A DNA stretch of 64,000 nt from Glaciecola punicea ACAM 611 (GCF_000252165.1 NZ_BAET01000013.1:62001-126000), one strand, 5' to 3'. Positions 44,115 through 55,570 are shown, counted from the first letter of the stretch. Translations and numbers: made by a program. The notes: generated by a model not told the origin, from the sequence alone.

Positions 44115-45463
44115 TGCTATCCATTATTTGGAATATTGCATCGTTTGTCATTGCACTGAGTATTTTAGTGGCGGTGCACGAATGGGGCCATTACTACGTC
44201 GCTAAACTGTGCAAGGTGAAAATATTAAAGTTCTCTATTGGTTTTGGTAAGCCTCTTTATAAACGCGTTACCTCAAGCGGTATGGAATTTATAATAGCGG
44301 CTATTCCTCTTGGTGGCTATGTGCGAATGCTTGACGGCCGAGTAGACCAAGTCAGTACGCAAGATCTGAACGTATGCTTTGACCTAAAACCAGTCGGCCA
44401 GCGCATGGCGATTGTGGCCGCTGGGCCTATCGTCAATTTCTTATTCGCTATTTTTGCGCTTATGCTGGTTGGTATGTTGGGTTCGCAAACATCGCGCACC
44501 GTCGTGGGCGAAATAATGCCAAACTCTTACGCTGCCCAAGCAGGTCTAATGAGCAACGATGAAATTATTAGAGTAGGTGAAAGAGACGTAAAAGATTGGC
44601 AAGAGGTCAGCATTGAAATGGTGCGTTTCAGCGGCGATGCCAGTATGCCCATTACGGTAAAAGACGCCAATGGCTTAGAGCGTACAAGAATATTACCCAT
44701 AGAAGGGTGGAAGCTTGACCCCGACGCTAGAGATTTATTTGGCGCCTTAGGCTTTGCCCCGTTTACGCCAGCGCTGACCACAAGACTGGCGGCAATAGGC
44801 CCAAATACGCCCGCGGGCAATGCCGGTCTTGCCGTAAATGATGAAATACTGAAATTAGATGGAACTCCAATGACAAATTGGGGACAAATAGTCCAGTATA
44901 TTGAAACGCGTCCTAATCAAACGATTGAGCTTGAAGTGCTTCGCAATGCTAGTCTGGTGACCATAACGGCCATGCTAGGGCAAAAGCCTGACAAAGCTGA
45001 TCAAGGTTATTTGGGCGTGAGTCCATTTCAAGAGCCATGGCCGCCTCAATACATTGTTGAAGTGAAACAGGGCCCAATTGATGCTTTAGTGAGTGGCACG
45101 CAAAGTACATGGCGTTTAATGACAGTCACACTTGAAATGCTAGGCAAGCTTTTTACCGGTGACCTCTCGGTGAAGAATTTAAGCGGGCCTATTTCAATTG
45201 CGCAAGGTGCAGGTGCTCATGCAAGCTATGGATTAGTGGCATTTCTAGGATTTTTAGCGATTATTAGCGTGAATCTTGGTATCATCAATCTTTTGCCGCT
45301 GCCTGTACTAGATGGCGGACATTTATTGTACTTCACCGTAGAGTGGGTGACGGGTAAGCCGGTGTCTCAGGCTATCCAAGAAGTAGGGTTGAGAATTGGC
45401 GCGGTGATTTTGTTTGCTGTTATGGCTACCGCTATTTTCAACGATATACTGCGCAATATATAA
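44114..45463 (+). CDS. rseP: Site-2 intramembrane metalloprotease RseP
   Basis: Cuts anti-sigma factor RseA after DegS in the envelope-stress pathway and also clears signal peptides. It has 449 residues (E. coli 450). The zinc motif HEWGH has His22, Glu23 and His26, the same numbers as in E. coli. Two periplasmic PDZ domains follow (about 125-200 and 215-305), then the second active-site motif NLLPLPVLDGGHL near the C-terminus. It is coupled to dxr and followed 78 bp later by bamA. Confidence 0.97.
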   Translation: MLSIIWNIASFVIALSILVAVHEWGHYYVAKLCKVKILKFSIGFGKPLYKRVTSSGMEFIIAAIPLGGYVRMLDGRVDQVSTQDLNVCFDLKPVGQRMAIVAAGPIVNFLFAIFALMLVGMLGSQTSRTVVGEIMPNSYAAQAGLMSNDEIIRVGERDVKDWQEVSIEMVRFSGDASMPITVKDANGLERTRILPIEGWKLDPDARDLFGALGFAPFTPALTTRLAAIGPNTPAGNAGLAVNDEILKLDGTPMTNWGQIVQYIETRPNQTIELEVLRNASLVTITAMLGQKPDKADQGYLGVSPFQEPWPPQYIVEVKQGPIDALVSGTQSTWRLMTVTLEMLGKLFTGDLSVKNLSGPISIAQGAGAHASYGLVAFLGFLAIISVNLGIINLLPLPVLDGGHLLYFTVEWVTGKPVSQAIQEVGLRIGAVILFAVMATAIFNDILRNI

Positions 45464-45541
45464 CGAATATTCTAACCGAAACATTTAATGCTAAACAAAC
45501 AATAACGTCTGACAAGCAATATATTGGAAAAATAATAGTTG

Positions 45542-48034
45542 ATGAAGTGTAATAAACTAGTGCTAGCAGCGGCTTTAGTAGCCACCTCCTCTTATTCGAT
45601 GTCACAAACATCAAATGAGTTTGTCGTAGAAGATATCCGTGTTGAAGGTTTGCAACGAGTTGCACTGGGCGCTGCACTTACCTATTTGCCCGTGCAGCGA
45701 GGCGATACCTTAAACCGTTTTCGTACAACTCAGTTAATACGATCCTTGTATTCATCCACTCACTTTGAGAAAGTTGAATTATACCGCGACGGCAACGTGC
45801 TGATTGTGAGCGTTGCTGAACGCCCAACAATCAGTAACATAGTGTTTGAAGGTAATGACGATATTAAAGATGAGCAGCTTCAAGAAAGCTTAGACTCATC
45901 GAATATCCGCATAGGTGAACCACTTGATCGCACTGTTATTTCATCTATTGAAACTGGCTTAAAAGATTTCTTTTACAGCATTGGTAAGTACAATGCAGAA
46001 GTAACCGCGATTGTTACCCCGCTTCCTCGAAACCGTGTTGATGTAAAGCTACTATTTGAAGAGGGTGACGCGGCAGAAATTCGACAAATCAATATCGTGG
46101 GTAACAAAGTATTTGAAGATGACGAACTGTTTAAGCAAATGGAGCTTAAGTTTGATGCTCCATGGTGGAACTTTTTGTCTGAAACGCGCTATCAGCAGCA
46201 AACCCTAGCCGGCGATATGGAGATCATTGAGAGCTATTATAAAGACCGTGGTTATCTGCAGTTTGCAATAACGTCTACCCAAGTCTCTATGACACCCGAA
46301 AAAGACGGCATTTACGTGACCCTAAACGTGACCGAGGGCGAGCAATATAATGTATCTGAAATAGAGCTGTCGGGCGATTTATTAGGCTTTGAAGACTTTA
46401 TATCTAAAGTGTTGCCTTTGAAAGAAGGTGATTTATACAATCAAGCAGAAGTCACCTTTACCGAAGAATTTATTGCTAATTATTTGGGTCGATTTGGGTA
46501 TGCTTATCCAACTGTTACCACTATTCCTGAAATAAACGACGAAGACAAAACAGTTAAATTAACGCTGCGTGTTGACCCAGGCAAACGTATTTATGTGCGC
46601 CGTATTAGCTTTAAGGGCAACCAAGTTACCGCCGATGATGTACTGCGCCAAAGCGTTGTGCAAATGGAAGGCAGTTGGTTAGCTAACCGATCGCTAGAAA
46701 CATCAAAAGCCCAGCTTTCACGACTTACCTACATGGAGAGCGTTGAATTTGCGACGATTCGCTTACCTGGACAAGACGACAAAGTTGACGTAGAGTTTAC
46801 GGTAAAAGAGCAGGCCTCTGGGTCGTTTAATGCGGGTATTGGCTACGGCGACGCCACCGGGCTTAGCCTGCAGGCGGGGGTGCAGCAAGACAACTTCTTA
46901 GGCAGTGGTAAACGCGTCGGCATAAGTCTTAACACGGTTTCATATCAAAAAAGTGCGCAGCTTACTTATTTGGACCCTTATTTCACTATTGACGGCATTA
47001 GCTTAGGCGGCAACATCGGTTATAGTGAGTTTGATGGCGGCGATTTTGGTCTTATTCAGTACAGCAGTAAACGCTGGTCGATAGGCGCAAACTTGGGTTA
47101 TCCTATTAACGAAGTTAACCGTATTAGTTTTGGCGTAACCTACTCAAGCGTAGAGCTTGGGGCGAATACGCAGCCTTTTGTACAAACTACGCGTTTTTAT
47201 GAACAATTTGCCGATTCGGGCGACCCTGATGCGCCGATTAATTACGACAGTATAACGGGTTCAGTATCTTGGACTCGCAACACTTTGAACCGAGGTTTGT
47301 TCCCAAGTGACGGCTCTTCGCAGCGTGCCTCTTTTAGTACCACTACACCAAATTCAGAAGTGAACTTTTTTAAGCTTACCTCTGATGCTAAATGGTATTT
47401 CCCATTAACGCGCAACCAGCGCTGGACAGTGTTAGCAAGATTACGTTTAGGCTATGGAAACGGCTACGGTGATGAAAACGGCTTAGAACAAATACTGCCG
47501 TTTAATGAAAATTTTACCGCCGGTGGCGCTGATACCCTACGCGGATTTGAAAACAACACCGTGGGTCCGCGCGGCATCCAGCTTATTCGCAGTAACTTGA
47601 TTACCAGCCCAAGCGGAGTGCCTATTTTGGGCAACCGCGAGACCAATAGCATTGCCCTTTCAAACCGAAGCCTAGGCGGCAATGCCATGGCGCTTGGTGG
47701 CTTAGAACTCATTGTACCCACCCCTTTCGTAGATTCAGAGTTTGATAATTCTGTTCGTACTAGTCTGTTTTATGATGTGGGTAATGTATGGGACACAGAG
47801 TTCCAGTATGATCAGTACAAAGATTTAGAGGTAGTGCAGGTAAGTAATCGTGGCAATGTTATTGAGACACTGCCAGACTTTGGTGATTGGAAACAGTACA
47901 GAAGCTCAGCGGGCGTCTCGCTGCAGTGGATATCGCCTATGGGTCCGATGGTATTTAGTTTCTCAAGAGCATTGAAAGAGCGTGAAGGTGACGATGCAAA
48001 ATTCTTCACTTTCAATATTGGATCAACCTTCTAA
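45542..48034 (+). CDS. bamA: Outer-membrane assembly factor BamA
   Basis: Essential beta-barrel insertase, 830 residues. A signal peptide (predicted cleavage after the first 20 or so residues) is followed by five POTRA domains (FVVEDIRVEGLQRVALGAAL begins the first) and a 16-strand C-terminal barrel ending in Phe (FTFNIGSTF), with the conserved GGADTLRGFENNTVGPRG loop-6 VRGF-like motif. ATG 45542 follows an in-frame TTG directly and is preferred. skp follows after 64 bp. Confidence 0.97.
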   Translation: MKCNKLVLAAALVATSSYSMSQTSNEFVVEDIRVEGLQRVALGAALTYLPVQRGDTLNRFRTTQLIRSLYSSTHFEKVELYRDGNVLIVSVAERPTISNIVFEGNDDIKDEQLQESLDSSNIRIGEPLDRTVISSIETGLKDFFYSIGKYNAEVTAIVTPLPRNRVDVKLLFEEGDAAEIRQINIVGNKVFEDDELFKQMELKFDAPWWNFLSETRYQQQTLAGDMEIIESYYKDRGYLQFAITSTQVSMTPEKDGIYVTLNVTEGEQYNVSEIELSGDLLGFEDFISKVLPLKEGDLYNQAEVTFTEEFIANYLGRFGYAYPTVTTIPEINDEDKTVKLTLRVDPGKRIYVRRISFKGNQVTADDVLRQSVVQMEGSWLANRSLETSKAQLSRLTYMESVEFATIRLPGQDDKVDVEFTVKEQASGSFNAGIGYGDATGLSLQAGVQQDNFLGSGKRVGISLNTVSYQKSAQLTYLDPYFTIDGISLGGNIGYSEFDGGDFGLIQYSSKRWSIGANLGYPINEVNRISFGVTYSSVELGANTQPFVQTTRFYEQFADSGDPDAPINYDSITGSVSWTRNTLNRGLFPSDGSSQRASFSTTTPNSEVNFFKLTSDAKWYFPLTRNQRWTVLARLRLGYGNGYGDENGLEQILPFNENFTAGGADTLRGFENNTVGPRGIQLIRSNLITSPSGVPILGNRETNSIALSNRSLGGNAMALGGLELIVPTPFVDSEFDNSVRTSLFYDVGNVWDTEFQYDQYKDLEVVQVSNRGNVIETLPDFGDWKQYRSSAGVSLQWISPMGPMVFSFSRALKEREGDDAKFFTFNIGSTF

Positions 48035-48098
48035 GCAGGGTATAATCTACAGACTAAATCAAAACGCGCATAAATCATAAGCGTATAGGAGTTTTACA

Positions 48099-48611
48099 GT
48101 GAACAATTTTATAAAAAGCTTGTCTTTTGCAGCTTTCGTAACGGTATCAAGCATGTCTGGTGCAGCAAACGCACAAAAACTGGCGGTAGTAGACGTACAG
48201 CAAGTACTGCAGTCTTTGCCACAGGTAGCGGTTATTGAACAGAACATACAGGCTGAATTTGCTAGTCAAATGCAAGAAGTGCAGCGTCTGCGCAGTGACG
48301 GTAACTTTTTAGTAGAAAAATTACAGCGCGAAAGAGCGACCATGAGCGAAGTGGCTATTACCGACCTTGAAGGGCAAATAAATGCGCTTGGTCAACAGCT
48401 TCAGCAAAAAGGCCAGCCGCTTCAGCAAAACGTTGAGCGTCGTACAGAAGAAGAGCGTAGAAAATTATTCGCCCTTATTCAACAAGCAATAGACAGTATT
48501 GCTGAAAAAGAAAGTTACGATATGGTGCTAAATTCTAATGCAGTACCTTTTAGTGATAAAAAGTTTGATATCTCAGAAAAAGTACAGCAGCAAGTTAGCA
48601 GAGCAAACTAA
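48099..48611 (+). CDS. skp: Periplasmic chaperone Skp (OmpH)
   Basis: A 170-residue periplasmic holdase for outer-membrane proteins. The signal peptide ends ANA before QKLAVVDVQQ. The mature part is largely helical and Gln/Glu/Arg-rich (about residues 55-130), consistent with the tentacle-like coiled coils of the trimer. The GTG start has a TAGGAG site. It follows bamA as usual, but the next gene is fabZ, not lpxD. Confidence 0.94.
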   Translation: MNNFIKSLSFAAFVTVSSMSGAANAQKLAVVDVQQVLQSLPQVAVIEQNIQAEFASQMQEVQRLRSDGNFLVEKLQRERATMSEVAITDLEGQINALGQQLQQKGQPLQQNVERRTEEERRKLFALIQQAIDSIAEKESYDMVLNSNAVPFSDKKFDISEKVQQQVSRAN

Positions 48612-48661
48612 TATCGTCAGTGTTGAACGTTTAACAAGCAAAATAGACGTTAAATGAAAAT

Positions 48662-48696
48662 AATCAGGCCAACTTATGTTGGTCTGATTTGTTTTT
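48662..48696 (+). terminator. Terminator between skp and fabZ
   Basis: A 12-bp stem, AATCAGGCCAAC with GTTGGTCTGATT (one G-U pair), has a TTAT loop and is followed by TTGTTTTT. It ends the bamA-skp transcript exactly where lpxD is usually found. Confidence 0.9.
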
Positions 48697-48725
48697 GGCC
48701 TATAAAGGCTTATCTTATAGCGTAA

Positions 48726-48752
48726 TTGACCTGCTTGTAGCTTAAGTATAAT
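48726..48752 (+). promoter_or_regulatory. Candidate promoter of the fabZ-lpxA-lpxB operon
   Basis: TTGACC (48726-48731) and TATAAT (48747-48752) are separated by 15 bp; shifting the -35 by one base gives 16. It lies just after the skp terminator and about 88 bp before the fabZ start, so the operon has its own promoter. Confidence 0.65.
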
Positions 48753-48839
48753 CAATAAAAGTTTTACTCAACCATAGACAAAAAGAGTTGAGCGCCAAAT
48801 AGGCAATGATATGCCAAAATAATAAATTAGGAGACTTCC

Positions 48840-49289
48840 TTGGCACACGCGCTAAATACAATTGAAATAAAAGAAATTATGGCTTTGCTGCCTCACCGTT
48901 ATCCGTTTTTATTGATTGATAGGGTGACCGATTATCAACTTGGTAAATCAATTGAGGCATATAAGAACATTACTATAAATGAAGAGTGCTTTTTAGGGCA
49001 CTTTCCCGGTGAGCCTATTTTCCCCGGGATGTTGATTTTAGAAGCTATGGCGCAGGCGGCAGGTTTGTTAGGCTTTAAAACCATGGGCAATAGCGATAAG
49101 CTATATTTATATGCTGGTATTGATAAAGCACGTTTTAGATCACCCGTAGTGCCTGGCGATAGGCTTGACATTTCAGTGCGTTTAATTAAAGAACGTCGTG
49201 GTATCTGGAAATTTGAAGGTGTTGCCAGCGTCGATGGTCACAGCGCCTGTGTGGCCGAATTTATGTGTGCAATGAGGGATTTTCAATGA
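48840..49289 (+). CDS. fabZ: (3R)-hydroxyacyl-ACP dehydratase FabZ
   Basis: Hotdog-fold dehydratase of fatty-acid elongation, 149 residues. His54 (GHFPGEP) and Glu68 ([11 protein letters not shown]) form the active site with the same numbers as in E. coli. The TTG start has an AGGAGA site. It competes with LpxA for hydroxymyristoyl-ACP, so its place beside lpxA is functionally meaningful. The stop overlaps the lpxA start (ATGA). Confidence 0.97.
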   Translation: MAHALNTIEIKEIMALLPHRYPFLLIDRVTDYQLGKSIEAYKNITINEECFLGHFPGEPIFPGMLILEAMAQAAGLLGFKTMGNSDKLYLYAGIDKARFRSPVVPGDRLDISVRLIKERRGIWKFEGVASVDGHSACVAEFMCAMRDFQ

Positions 49290-50059
49290 TAATACACCCA
49301 TCATCGGTTATTTCCCCAAACGCAAAAATTGCGCAAGGAGTCGAAATAGGCCCCTTTTGCTACATTGGTGACAATGTGGAAATAGGCGAAGGCTGCGTGC
49401 TTAAAAGCCACGTAGTGCTGAAAGGGCATTCTAAGATTGGTAAAAATAATCAATTTTTCCAATTCAGCTCTATAGGCGAAGACTGCCAAGATAAAAAGTA
49501 CGCTGGCGAAGAAACCTATCTAGAGATTGGCGATAATAACGTATTTCGTGAGTATTGTTCTGTTCACAGAGGCACGGTGCAAGACAAACTACTGACCAAA
49601 ATTGGTGACCGTAACTTACTCATGGCGGGCGCTCACTTTGCGCATGATTGTATTATGGGCAACGACAACGTGTTGGCCAACGGCGTTACTATTGCCGGAC
49701 ATGTCAGTATTGGTGACTTTGTTATTTTAGGCGGTACTTGCGCGGTGCATCAGTTTTGCCACATTGGCTCGCATTCTTTTGCCGGCGGCGGTGCTATTAT
49801 ACTGCGCGACCTTCCTCCTTATGTCATGGTAAGCGGGACAAAACATATTCCTCAGGGCATAAACAGTGAAGGTTTAAAGCGAAGAGGCTTTTCACCTGAT
49901 GCTATTAGCACAATTAAAAAAGCTTATAAAATATTGTATCGTCAAGGTCACAGCTTTAGTGATGCTATTGCGCTTATTACTAAGCTTGGCGAATCTGAGC
50001 CTAGCCTTAAGGTCTTGATAGATTTTTTAAACGAATCTGTACGTGGCATTATTCGCTAA
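49286..50059 (+). CDS. lpxA: UDP-N-acetylglucosamine acyltransferase LpxA
   Basis: First enzyme of lipid A synthesis; transfers a 3-hydroxyacyl chain from ACP to UDP-GlcNAc. It has 257 residues (E. coli 262) of left-handed beta-helix hexapeptide repeats ([22 protein letters not shown]). The catalytic His is in AHFAHDC (His120, with His117 nearby). The C-terminal helical part starts near residue 190. ATG 49286 has a GAGGGA site and overlaps the fabZ stop; a longer frame from 49265 is inside fabZ and is rejected. Confidence 0.97.
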   Translation: MIIHPSSVISPNAKIAQGVEIGPFCYIGDNVEIGEGCVLKSHVVLKGHSKIGKNNQFFQFSSIGEDCQDKKYAGEETYLEIGDNNVFREYCSVHRGTVQDKLLTKIGDRNLLMAGAHFAHDCIMGNDNVLANGVTIAGHVSIGDFVILGGTCAVHQFCHIGSHSFAGGGAIILRDLPPYVMVSGTKHIPQGINSEGLKRRGFSPDAISTIKKAYKILYRQGHSFSDAIALITKLGESEPSLKVLIDFLNESVRGIIR

Positions 50060-50063
50060 TCAA

Positions 50064-51278
50064 ATGGCAAGCTCTACTGCGCTCACTCGACCCCTTAGAA
50101 TAGGCTTAATTGTTGGCGAAACCTCAGGCGCCATTTTGGCTTTAGGCATGGTTAAACAAATTCTTGCGCTACAGCCTAATTGTGAAATAGAGGGTATAGG
50201 ATCTGCAGCATTAAACGAGCTTGGCATGCGTTCACTCTTTGATATGAGTGAGCTTTCGGTCATGGGTTTAGTTGAAGTTATTAAGCATTTGCCGCGCTTG
50301 TTACATATTCGTAAAAGCATAGTCAAGCATTTTTTAGACAACCCACCCGATGTATTTATCGGCGTAGACGCCCCCGATTTTAATTTGCGGGTAGAAATAG
50401 CGCTCAAAGCAGCAGGTATTCCCACGGTGCACTATGTCAGTCCCACGGTATGGGCATGGCGAGAAAAGCGTATTCATAAAATAGCCAAAGCGACTAATTT
50501 AGTAATGGGTATTCTCCCCTTTGAGCAGCAAATTTATGATAAACACGATATACCCTTTAAGTTCGTAGGCCACACAATGGCCGACGATGTGCCCTTGATT
50601 GTCGATCAAAAAAAAGCGCGAAAGTTACTTGACTTGGGTCAAGAAATTACGGATAACACGCCAATTTTAGCGCTGTTGCCCGGATCTAGAGCCAGAGAAA
50701 TAGATTCACTGTTGGCAATATTCTTGGAAACATTTGCAAAGCTAAAGGAGAAAGAGCCGGACCTACGCGCTGTTATCCCTGCTGTTAACGAGGCGCGCAT
50801 GCAGCAAATAAAACAAACGCTGAGTGAAAACATACATAAACATCATATTTACGTTAGCAAGAAGCCCGCGCGAGACGTGATGATAGCGGCCAATGTTGTG
50901 TTGCTAGCCTCAGGTACTGCTGCATTAGAGGCCATGTTGTGCAAACGTCCAATGGTGGTTGCTTATATAATGCCCAGCATAACGTACATGGTGATGAAAC
51001 GAATGTATAAGCCAGATTATTTTGCACTGCCGAATATTTTGGCCAATGAGCAATTGGTGCCTGAGTATCTACAGGAAGATGTTAATGCCAGTAATTTGGC
51101 CAGTGAGCTTAACCGAGTGTGGCGTCAAGACCCCGCAATTACGTGTGCCATGATAGACAAATTTATGTCAATACATAAAAGCTTAAAATGTAACGCAGAC
51201 GTCGAGTCTGCTAAGGCTGTTTTAGGGCTAACATCGTATGCTGTGAACGCTGGATCTAGTTTACAAGAACACAGCTAA
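50064..51278 (+). CDS. lpxB: Lipid A disaccharide synthase LpxB
   Basis: GT-B-like glycosyltransferase joining UDP-diacylglucosamine and lipid X, about 404 residues from ATG 50064 (a GTG at 50043 is an alternative). [34 protein letters not shown] and [29 protein letters not shown] are all typical. The N-terminal motif, GETSGD or GEVSGD in E. coli and Haemophilus, reads GETSGA here (codon GCC at 50130-50132), a loss of a conserved Asp. The rest of the protein looks intact. rnhB begins one base after the stop. Confidence 0.96.
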   Translation: MASSTALTRPLRIGLIVGETSGAILALGMVKQILALQPNCEIEGIGSAALNELGMRSLFDMSELSVMGLVEVIKHLPRLLHIRKSIVKHFLDNPPDVFIGVDAPDFNLRVEIALKAAGIPTVHYVSPTVWAWREKRIHKIAKATNLVMGILPFEQQIYDKHDIPFKFVGHTMADDVPLIVDQKKARKLLDLGQEITDNTPILALLPGSRAREIDSLLAIFLETFAKLKEKEPDLRAVIPAVNEARMQQIKQTLSENIHKHHIYVSKKPARDVMIAANVVLLASGTAALEAMLCKRPMVVAYIMPSITYMVMKRMYKPDYFALPNILANEQLVPEYLQEDVNASNLASELNRVWRQDPAITCAMIDKFMSIHKSLKCNADVESAKAVLGLTSYAVNAGSSLQEHS

Positions 51279-51279
51279 T

Positions 51280-51870
51280 ATGGGCAATAAACCTTTAACG
51301 TTTCGCCTAATTGCCGGAGTTGACGAAGTAGGACGGGGCCCTTTAGTGGGCGATGTTGTGACCGCGGCGGTTATCTTAGATCCCTTAAATGCTATTGAAG
51401 GTCTTACCGATTCTAAAAAGCTAAGTGAAAAAAAGCGTGAACAGCTATTTTCTATTATTAAAGAGCGCGCGCTGAGCTGGTCAATTGGCAGGGCCAGCCC
51501 TTTAGAAATAGACGAGCTTAATATACTACACGCCACTATGCTGGCCATGCAGCGAGCAGTGGGTGCTTTGCATATTCAACCTGATTTTGTGCGCGTAGAT
51601 GGCAATAGATGCCCTAACTGGCGCTATGAAAGTGAAGCGATTGTGAAAGGCGACTTGTTGCATGCGGAAATTTCAGCCGCGTCTATTTTAGCCAAAGTTA
51701 CCCGTGATTTAGAAATGGTAACACTTGACCAGTCTTATCCAGAGTATGGTTTTGCACGCCATAAGGGCTATCCCACCAAGCAGCATATTTTAGCGCTTGA
51801 ACAACACGGTCCTATAAAACAACACCGATTTAGTTTTAAACCTGTTCAGCTTGCGGCTGCAACAAGGTAG
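51280..51870 (+). CDS. rnhB: Ribonuclease HII
   Basis: Removes ribonucleotides and RNA primers from DNA. It has 196 residues. The metal-binding DEDD set begins with Asp14 and Glu15 in [13 protein letters not shown]; the VDGNRCP segment and the [15 protein letters not shown] and [13 protein letters not shown] signatures are present. It lies between lpxB and dnaE, the usual enterobacterial order. Confidence 0.96.
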   Translation: MGNKPLTFRLIAGVDEVGRGPLVGDVVTAAVILDPLNAIEGLTDSKKLSEKKREQLFSIIKERALSWSIGRASPLEIDELNILHATMLAMQRAVGALHIQPDFVRVDGNRCPNWRYESEAIVKGDLLHAEISAASILAKVTRDLEMVTLDQSYPEYGFARHKGYPTKQHILALEQHGPIKQHRFSFKPVQLAAATR

Positions 51871-51924
51871 AATGTACGACTAAATTTGCTTAGCTGAATT
51901 TTTACAAAGGGAGCACCCTCACAC

Positions 51925-54900
51925 GTGACGTCAAATTTTGTACATTTGCGCCTGCATAGCGACTTTTCTATGCAAGATGGTCTAAATAAAGTGAAGCCCA
52001 TTCTAGAGGCTAGCCAGAACGCAGGCAGTAAAACGCTAGCTTTGACCGATTTGATGAACATGTGTGGTTTGGTGAAATTTTATTCTGCCGCCAAGGAAAA
52101 AGGCATTAAGCCTCTTGTAGGCTGCGATATCTATCTATTAAATGAGTCGCTAAGCACAAATAAGTCGGCCTCTCGGGCAGACAGTAAAGACAGTCAAATT
52201 GTGCAAGTTTGTTTGTTAGCCATGAATGAAAAAGGCTACCGAAATATCACTAACTGTATATCAGACGCCTACCTACAGGGGCATATTCAACATAAAGTAG
52301 TCGTCACGCAAGACATACTCGCCAAGTATAGTGAGGGTGTAATCGTCTTGTCGGGGGCAATGGACGGTGACGTGGGCATCGCTATTGCCAGCGGCAAAGA
52401 AAAGATAATGCAAGACGTGTTAAGTTTCTATCAAAAACACTTTGCCGATCGTTTTTACATTGAGCTTCAGCGAACCGGTCACATAGGCCAAAATTCGTAT
52501 ATTCAAGAGGCGGTAGCGCTAGCCGCTAAAAACGATTTGCCGGTAGTAGCCACCAACAACGTGCGGTTTTTAAACAGCGACGACTTTGAGGCCCACGAAG
52601 TGCGTGTGTGTATCAGTGAAGGTTTTACCTTAGATGACACCCGCCGCGTAAAACGCTACACCAACCAGCAGTATTTGCGCACGCCACAAGAGATGATTTC
52701 GCTATTTTCAGATATTCCAGAAGCCATCGAAAACAGCGTTGAAATCGCTAAACGATGCAACGTAAAACTCACCCTTGGAGAATATTTTTTACCCAATTTC
52801 CCTACCGGTGATATGACCGTGGGAGAATTCTTAGTAAAAGAATCAGAGCTTGGGCTTGAACGACGCCTGGCATTTTTGTTTCCCGACGAAGCAGTACGAC
52901 TTGAAAAACGACCTGAGTACGACGACAGACTAAAGATCGAGCTTAAAGTTATCAATCAGATGGGATTTCCCGGCTACTTCTTAATTGTGATGGAATTTAT
53001 TCAGTGGAGTAAAGACAACAATATACCTGTGGGTCCCGGGCGCGGTTCGGGTGCAGGCTCGCTGGTGGCTTACGCGCTAGATATTACCGACTTAGACCCT
53101 TTAGAATTTGATTTACTGTTTGAGCGCTTTTTGAACCCTGAGCGTGTTTCCATGCCCGATTTTGATATTGATTTTTGCATGGACCGTCGCGATGAAGTTA
53201 TAGATCACGTGGCCGAGATTTACGGTCGAGATGCGGTGTCGCAGATCATCACCTTTGGCACGCTCGCCGCAAAAGCCGTTATTCGCGACGTAGGGCGCGT
53301 AATGAGCCATCCCTATGGTTTTGTGGACCGCATTTCAAAAATGATCCCAGGCGAACCAGGTATGACCCTAGCCAAAGCCTTTGAAGTGGAACCGCGCTTG
53401 CCGGCACTATACGAGCAAGATGAAGACGTAAAAGAGCTCATCGACATGGCGCGTATACTAGAAGGCGTTACCCGAAATGCGGGTAAGCATGCGGGTGGTG
53501 TGGTTATATCGCCCACCACCATAACTGACTTTTCACCGCTTTACTGCGACGATACCGGGGCTAATCCGGTCACTCAGTTTGATAAAAATGATGTTGAAAC
53601 TGCCGGCTTAGTCAAATTCGATTTTCTTGGGCTGCGTACGCTGACCATTATTCAAAATGCCATAGACATGGTCCAAGAAGTGAAGGGCATTGAGATTGAT
53701 ATCGCCACTCTCCCTCTTGATGATAAAAAGTCATTCAGCTTATTAAAGCGGGCTGAAACGACGGCTGTATTCCAGCTTGAATCGCGCGGCATGAAAGATT
53801 TGATTAAACGCTTAACGCCGGATGTTTTTGAAGAGATCATAGCCTTAGTGGCATTGTTCCGACCAGGACCGCTGCAGTCAGGCATGGTTGACAACTTCAT
53901 TGATCGAAAGCATGGTCGCGAAGCGGTTTCATTCCCCGACGCCACTTATCAGCACGCGTGTTTGCAAGAAATACTTGAACCAACCTACGGCATCATTTTA
54001 TATCAAGAACAGGTTATGCAAATTGCGCAGGTAATGTCGGGCTATTCGCTAGGCGCCGCCGATTTGTTACGCCGCGCAATGGGTAAGAAGAATCTTCAGG
54101 AAATGGAGAAGCAGCGTTCTTTTTTCAAGCAGGGCGCAATTGACAACGATATAGACCCCAATCTTGCCATGAAAATATTTGATTTGGTGGAAAAGTTTGC
54201 TGGATACGGGTTTAATAAATCACACTCTGCAGCTTATGCTTTAGTTAGTTATCAAACTTTGTGGCTCAAAGCGCACTATCCTTCAGAGTTTATGGCGGCG
54301 GTATTGTCAGCCGATATGGATAACACTGAAAAGGTGGTTACGCTTATTGATGAGTGCAGCAATATGGGCATTAAGGTGCTGCCGCCAGATTTAAATAGCG
54401 GGCAGCACAAATTCACAGTTGACCAAGAAGGTGCCATTGTATACGGTATTGGCGCCATTAAAGGCGTTGGCGAGGGTCCTGTGGAAGCCGTTATTGAAGC
54501 TCGCCAAGCGCAAGGTTTGTTTGCTGATTTGTTTGATTTTTGTGCAAAAGTCGATTTAAAGAAAATCAATAGGCGAGTGCTTGAAAAGCTCATTATGGCT
54601 GGCGCGCTGGATAAATTAGGTCCGCATCGCGCTGCTTTATCGGCAAGTTTGAAAGAGGCGATGAACGCTGCTTCGCAAAATGCTAAGGCGACGCTAGCGG
54701 GCCAAAGCGACATGTTTGGCATGCAAGAATTTACCCAAGAGCAAAGTGAAAATAGTTTTCAGCAAGTACCGCCGTGGCCAGAGCGAGTGTGGCTTGACGG
54801 TGAAAAAGAAACCTTGGGGCTATATTTAACGGGCCACCCGATGAGCCAATATATTAGTGAGTGTAAGCACTACACCGACTGCGTCATAAAAGATTTAGTG

Positions 54901-55425
54901 CCTGCGCGTCGTGATGTATTTACTACAACGGCTGGGCTAATTTATGCTACTCGGGTTCTCACCAATAAGCAGGGTAGGCGTTGGGCTTTGGTCACACTTG
55001 ATGATAAGTCGGCGCGCATGGAAATGCGGGTAAGCCCTGACATTTTTGAGCGCTATGAAGAGGTCCTTAGCGTTGATAAGCTTATTTGGATAAAAGGGCA
55101 GGTTAGCTTTGACAGATATAACGAGGGCACTACAATGAATATAACCGAGCTTATGACATTGGTAGAAGCACGAAATCGATTTGCTAAGCGCCTCACGGTG
55201 AATTTATTAGCAAATGTGTGTTCAGCCTCGCTCGTGTCTAAATTACAAGATATACTCTATCGATATAAAGGCGGCACCTGCCCATTGCATTTAAAGGTGC
55301 AGCATCCGGATGTAGCGCTTGAGCTGCAAACTGGTGTAAACTGGTCGCTACGATTAGAAGATGAGCTGATGAGTGAGTTAAAGCATATGTTGGGCGATGA
55401 AAACGTGCACCTTGCGTTTAGCTAA
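51925..55425 (+). CDS. dnaE: DNA polymerase III alpha subunit
   Basis: Replicative polymerase, 1166 residues (E. coli 1160). The domains in order are: PHP ([16 protein letters not shown] onward), polymerase palm with catalytic [16 protein letters not shown] (Asp near 412 and 414), fingers ([11 protein letters not shown] and [17 protein letters not shown]), a tandem HhH region, the clamp-binding motif GQSDMFGMQ (about residue 930), an OB fold (about 990-1080) and the tau-binding C-terminus. The GTG start follows a GGGAG-like site. All catalytic residues are present. Confidence 0.98.
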   Translation: MTSNFVHLRLHSDFSMQDGLNKVKPILEASQNAGSKTLALTDLMNMCGLVKFYSAAKEKGIKPLVGCDIYLLNESLSTNKSASRADSKDSQIVQVCLLAMNEKGYRNITNCISDAYLQGHIQHKVVVTQDILAKYSEGVIVLSGAMDGDVGIAIASGKEKIMQDVLSFYQKHFADRFYIELQRTGHIGQNSYIQEAVALAAKNDLPVVATNNVRFLNSDDFEAHEVRVCISEGFTLDDTRRVKRYTNQQYLRTPQEMISLFSDIPEAIENSVEIAKRCNVKLTLGEYFLPNFPTGDMTVGEFLVKESELGLERRLAFLFPDEAVRLEKRPEYDDRLKIELKVINQMGFPGYFLIVMEFIQWSKDNNIPVGPGRGSGAGSLVAYALDITDLDPLEFDLLFERFLNPERVSMPDFDIDFCMDRRDEVIDHVAEIYGRDAVSQIITFGTLAAKAVIRDVGRVMSHPYGFVDRISKMIPGEPGMTLAKAFEVEPRLPALYEQDEDVKELIDMARILEGVTRNAGKHAGGVVISPTTITDFSPLYCDDTGANPVTQFDKNDVETAGLVKFDFLGLRTLTIIQNAIDMVQEVKGIEIDIATLPLDDKKSFSLLKRAETTAVFQLESRGMKDLIKRLTPDVFEEIIALVALFRPGPLQSGMVDNFIDRKHGREAVSFPDATYQHACLQEILEPTYGIILYQEQVMQIAQVMSGYSLGAADLLRRAMGKKNLQEMEKQRSFFKQGAIDNDIDPNLAMKIFDLVEKFAGYGFNKSHSAAYALVSYQTLWLKAHYPSEFMAAVLSADMDNTEKVVTLIDECSNMGIKVLPPDLNSGQHKFTVDQEGAIVYGIGAIKGVGEGPVEAVIEARQAQGLFADLFDFCAKVDLKKINRRVLEKLIMAGALDKLGPHRAALSASLKEAMNAASQNAKATLAGQSDMFGMQEFTQEQSENSFQQVPPWPERVWLDGEKETLGLYLTGHPMSQYISECKHYTDCVIKDLVPARRDVFTTTAGLIYATRVLTNKQGRRWALVTLDDKSARMEMRVSPDIFERYEEVLSVDKLIWIKGQVSFDRYNEGTTMNITELMTLVEARNRFAKRLTVNLLANVCSASLVSKLQDILYRYKGGTCPLHLKVQHPDVALELQTGVNWSLRLEDELMSELKHMLGDENVHLAFS

Positions 55426-55441
55426 CTATGTAAACTATGTA

Positions 55442-55480
55442 AATTGCGCCAACGATAAAAACGGTGCAAACGGCGCAATT
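55442..55480. repeat. Inverted repeat between dnaE and accA
   Basis: AATTGCGCC and GGCGCAATT are perfect 9-bp inverted arms separated by 21 bp, 16 bp after dnaE. No T tract follows on the plus strand, so it is at best a weak or Rho-assisted terminator or an RNA-stability hairpin. Confidence 0.45.
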
Positions 55481-55570
55481 GGCTTAAACGGTGCTCATCT
55501 TGGCAACCTAACTAACAACAAGTATAGTGGCCACTAGTTGGCGGCTTAATAAAAAAATGGACTAAATAAT

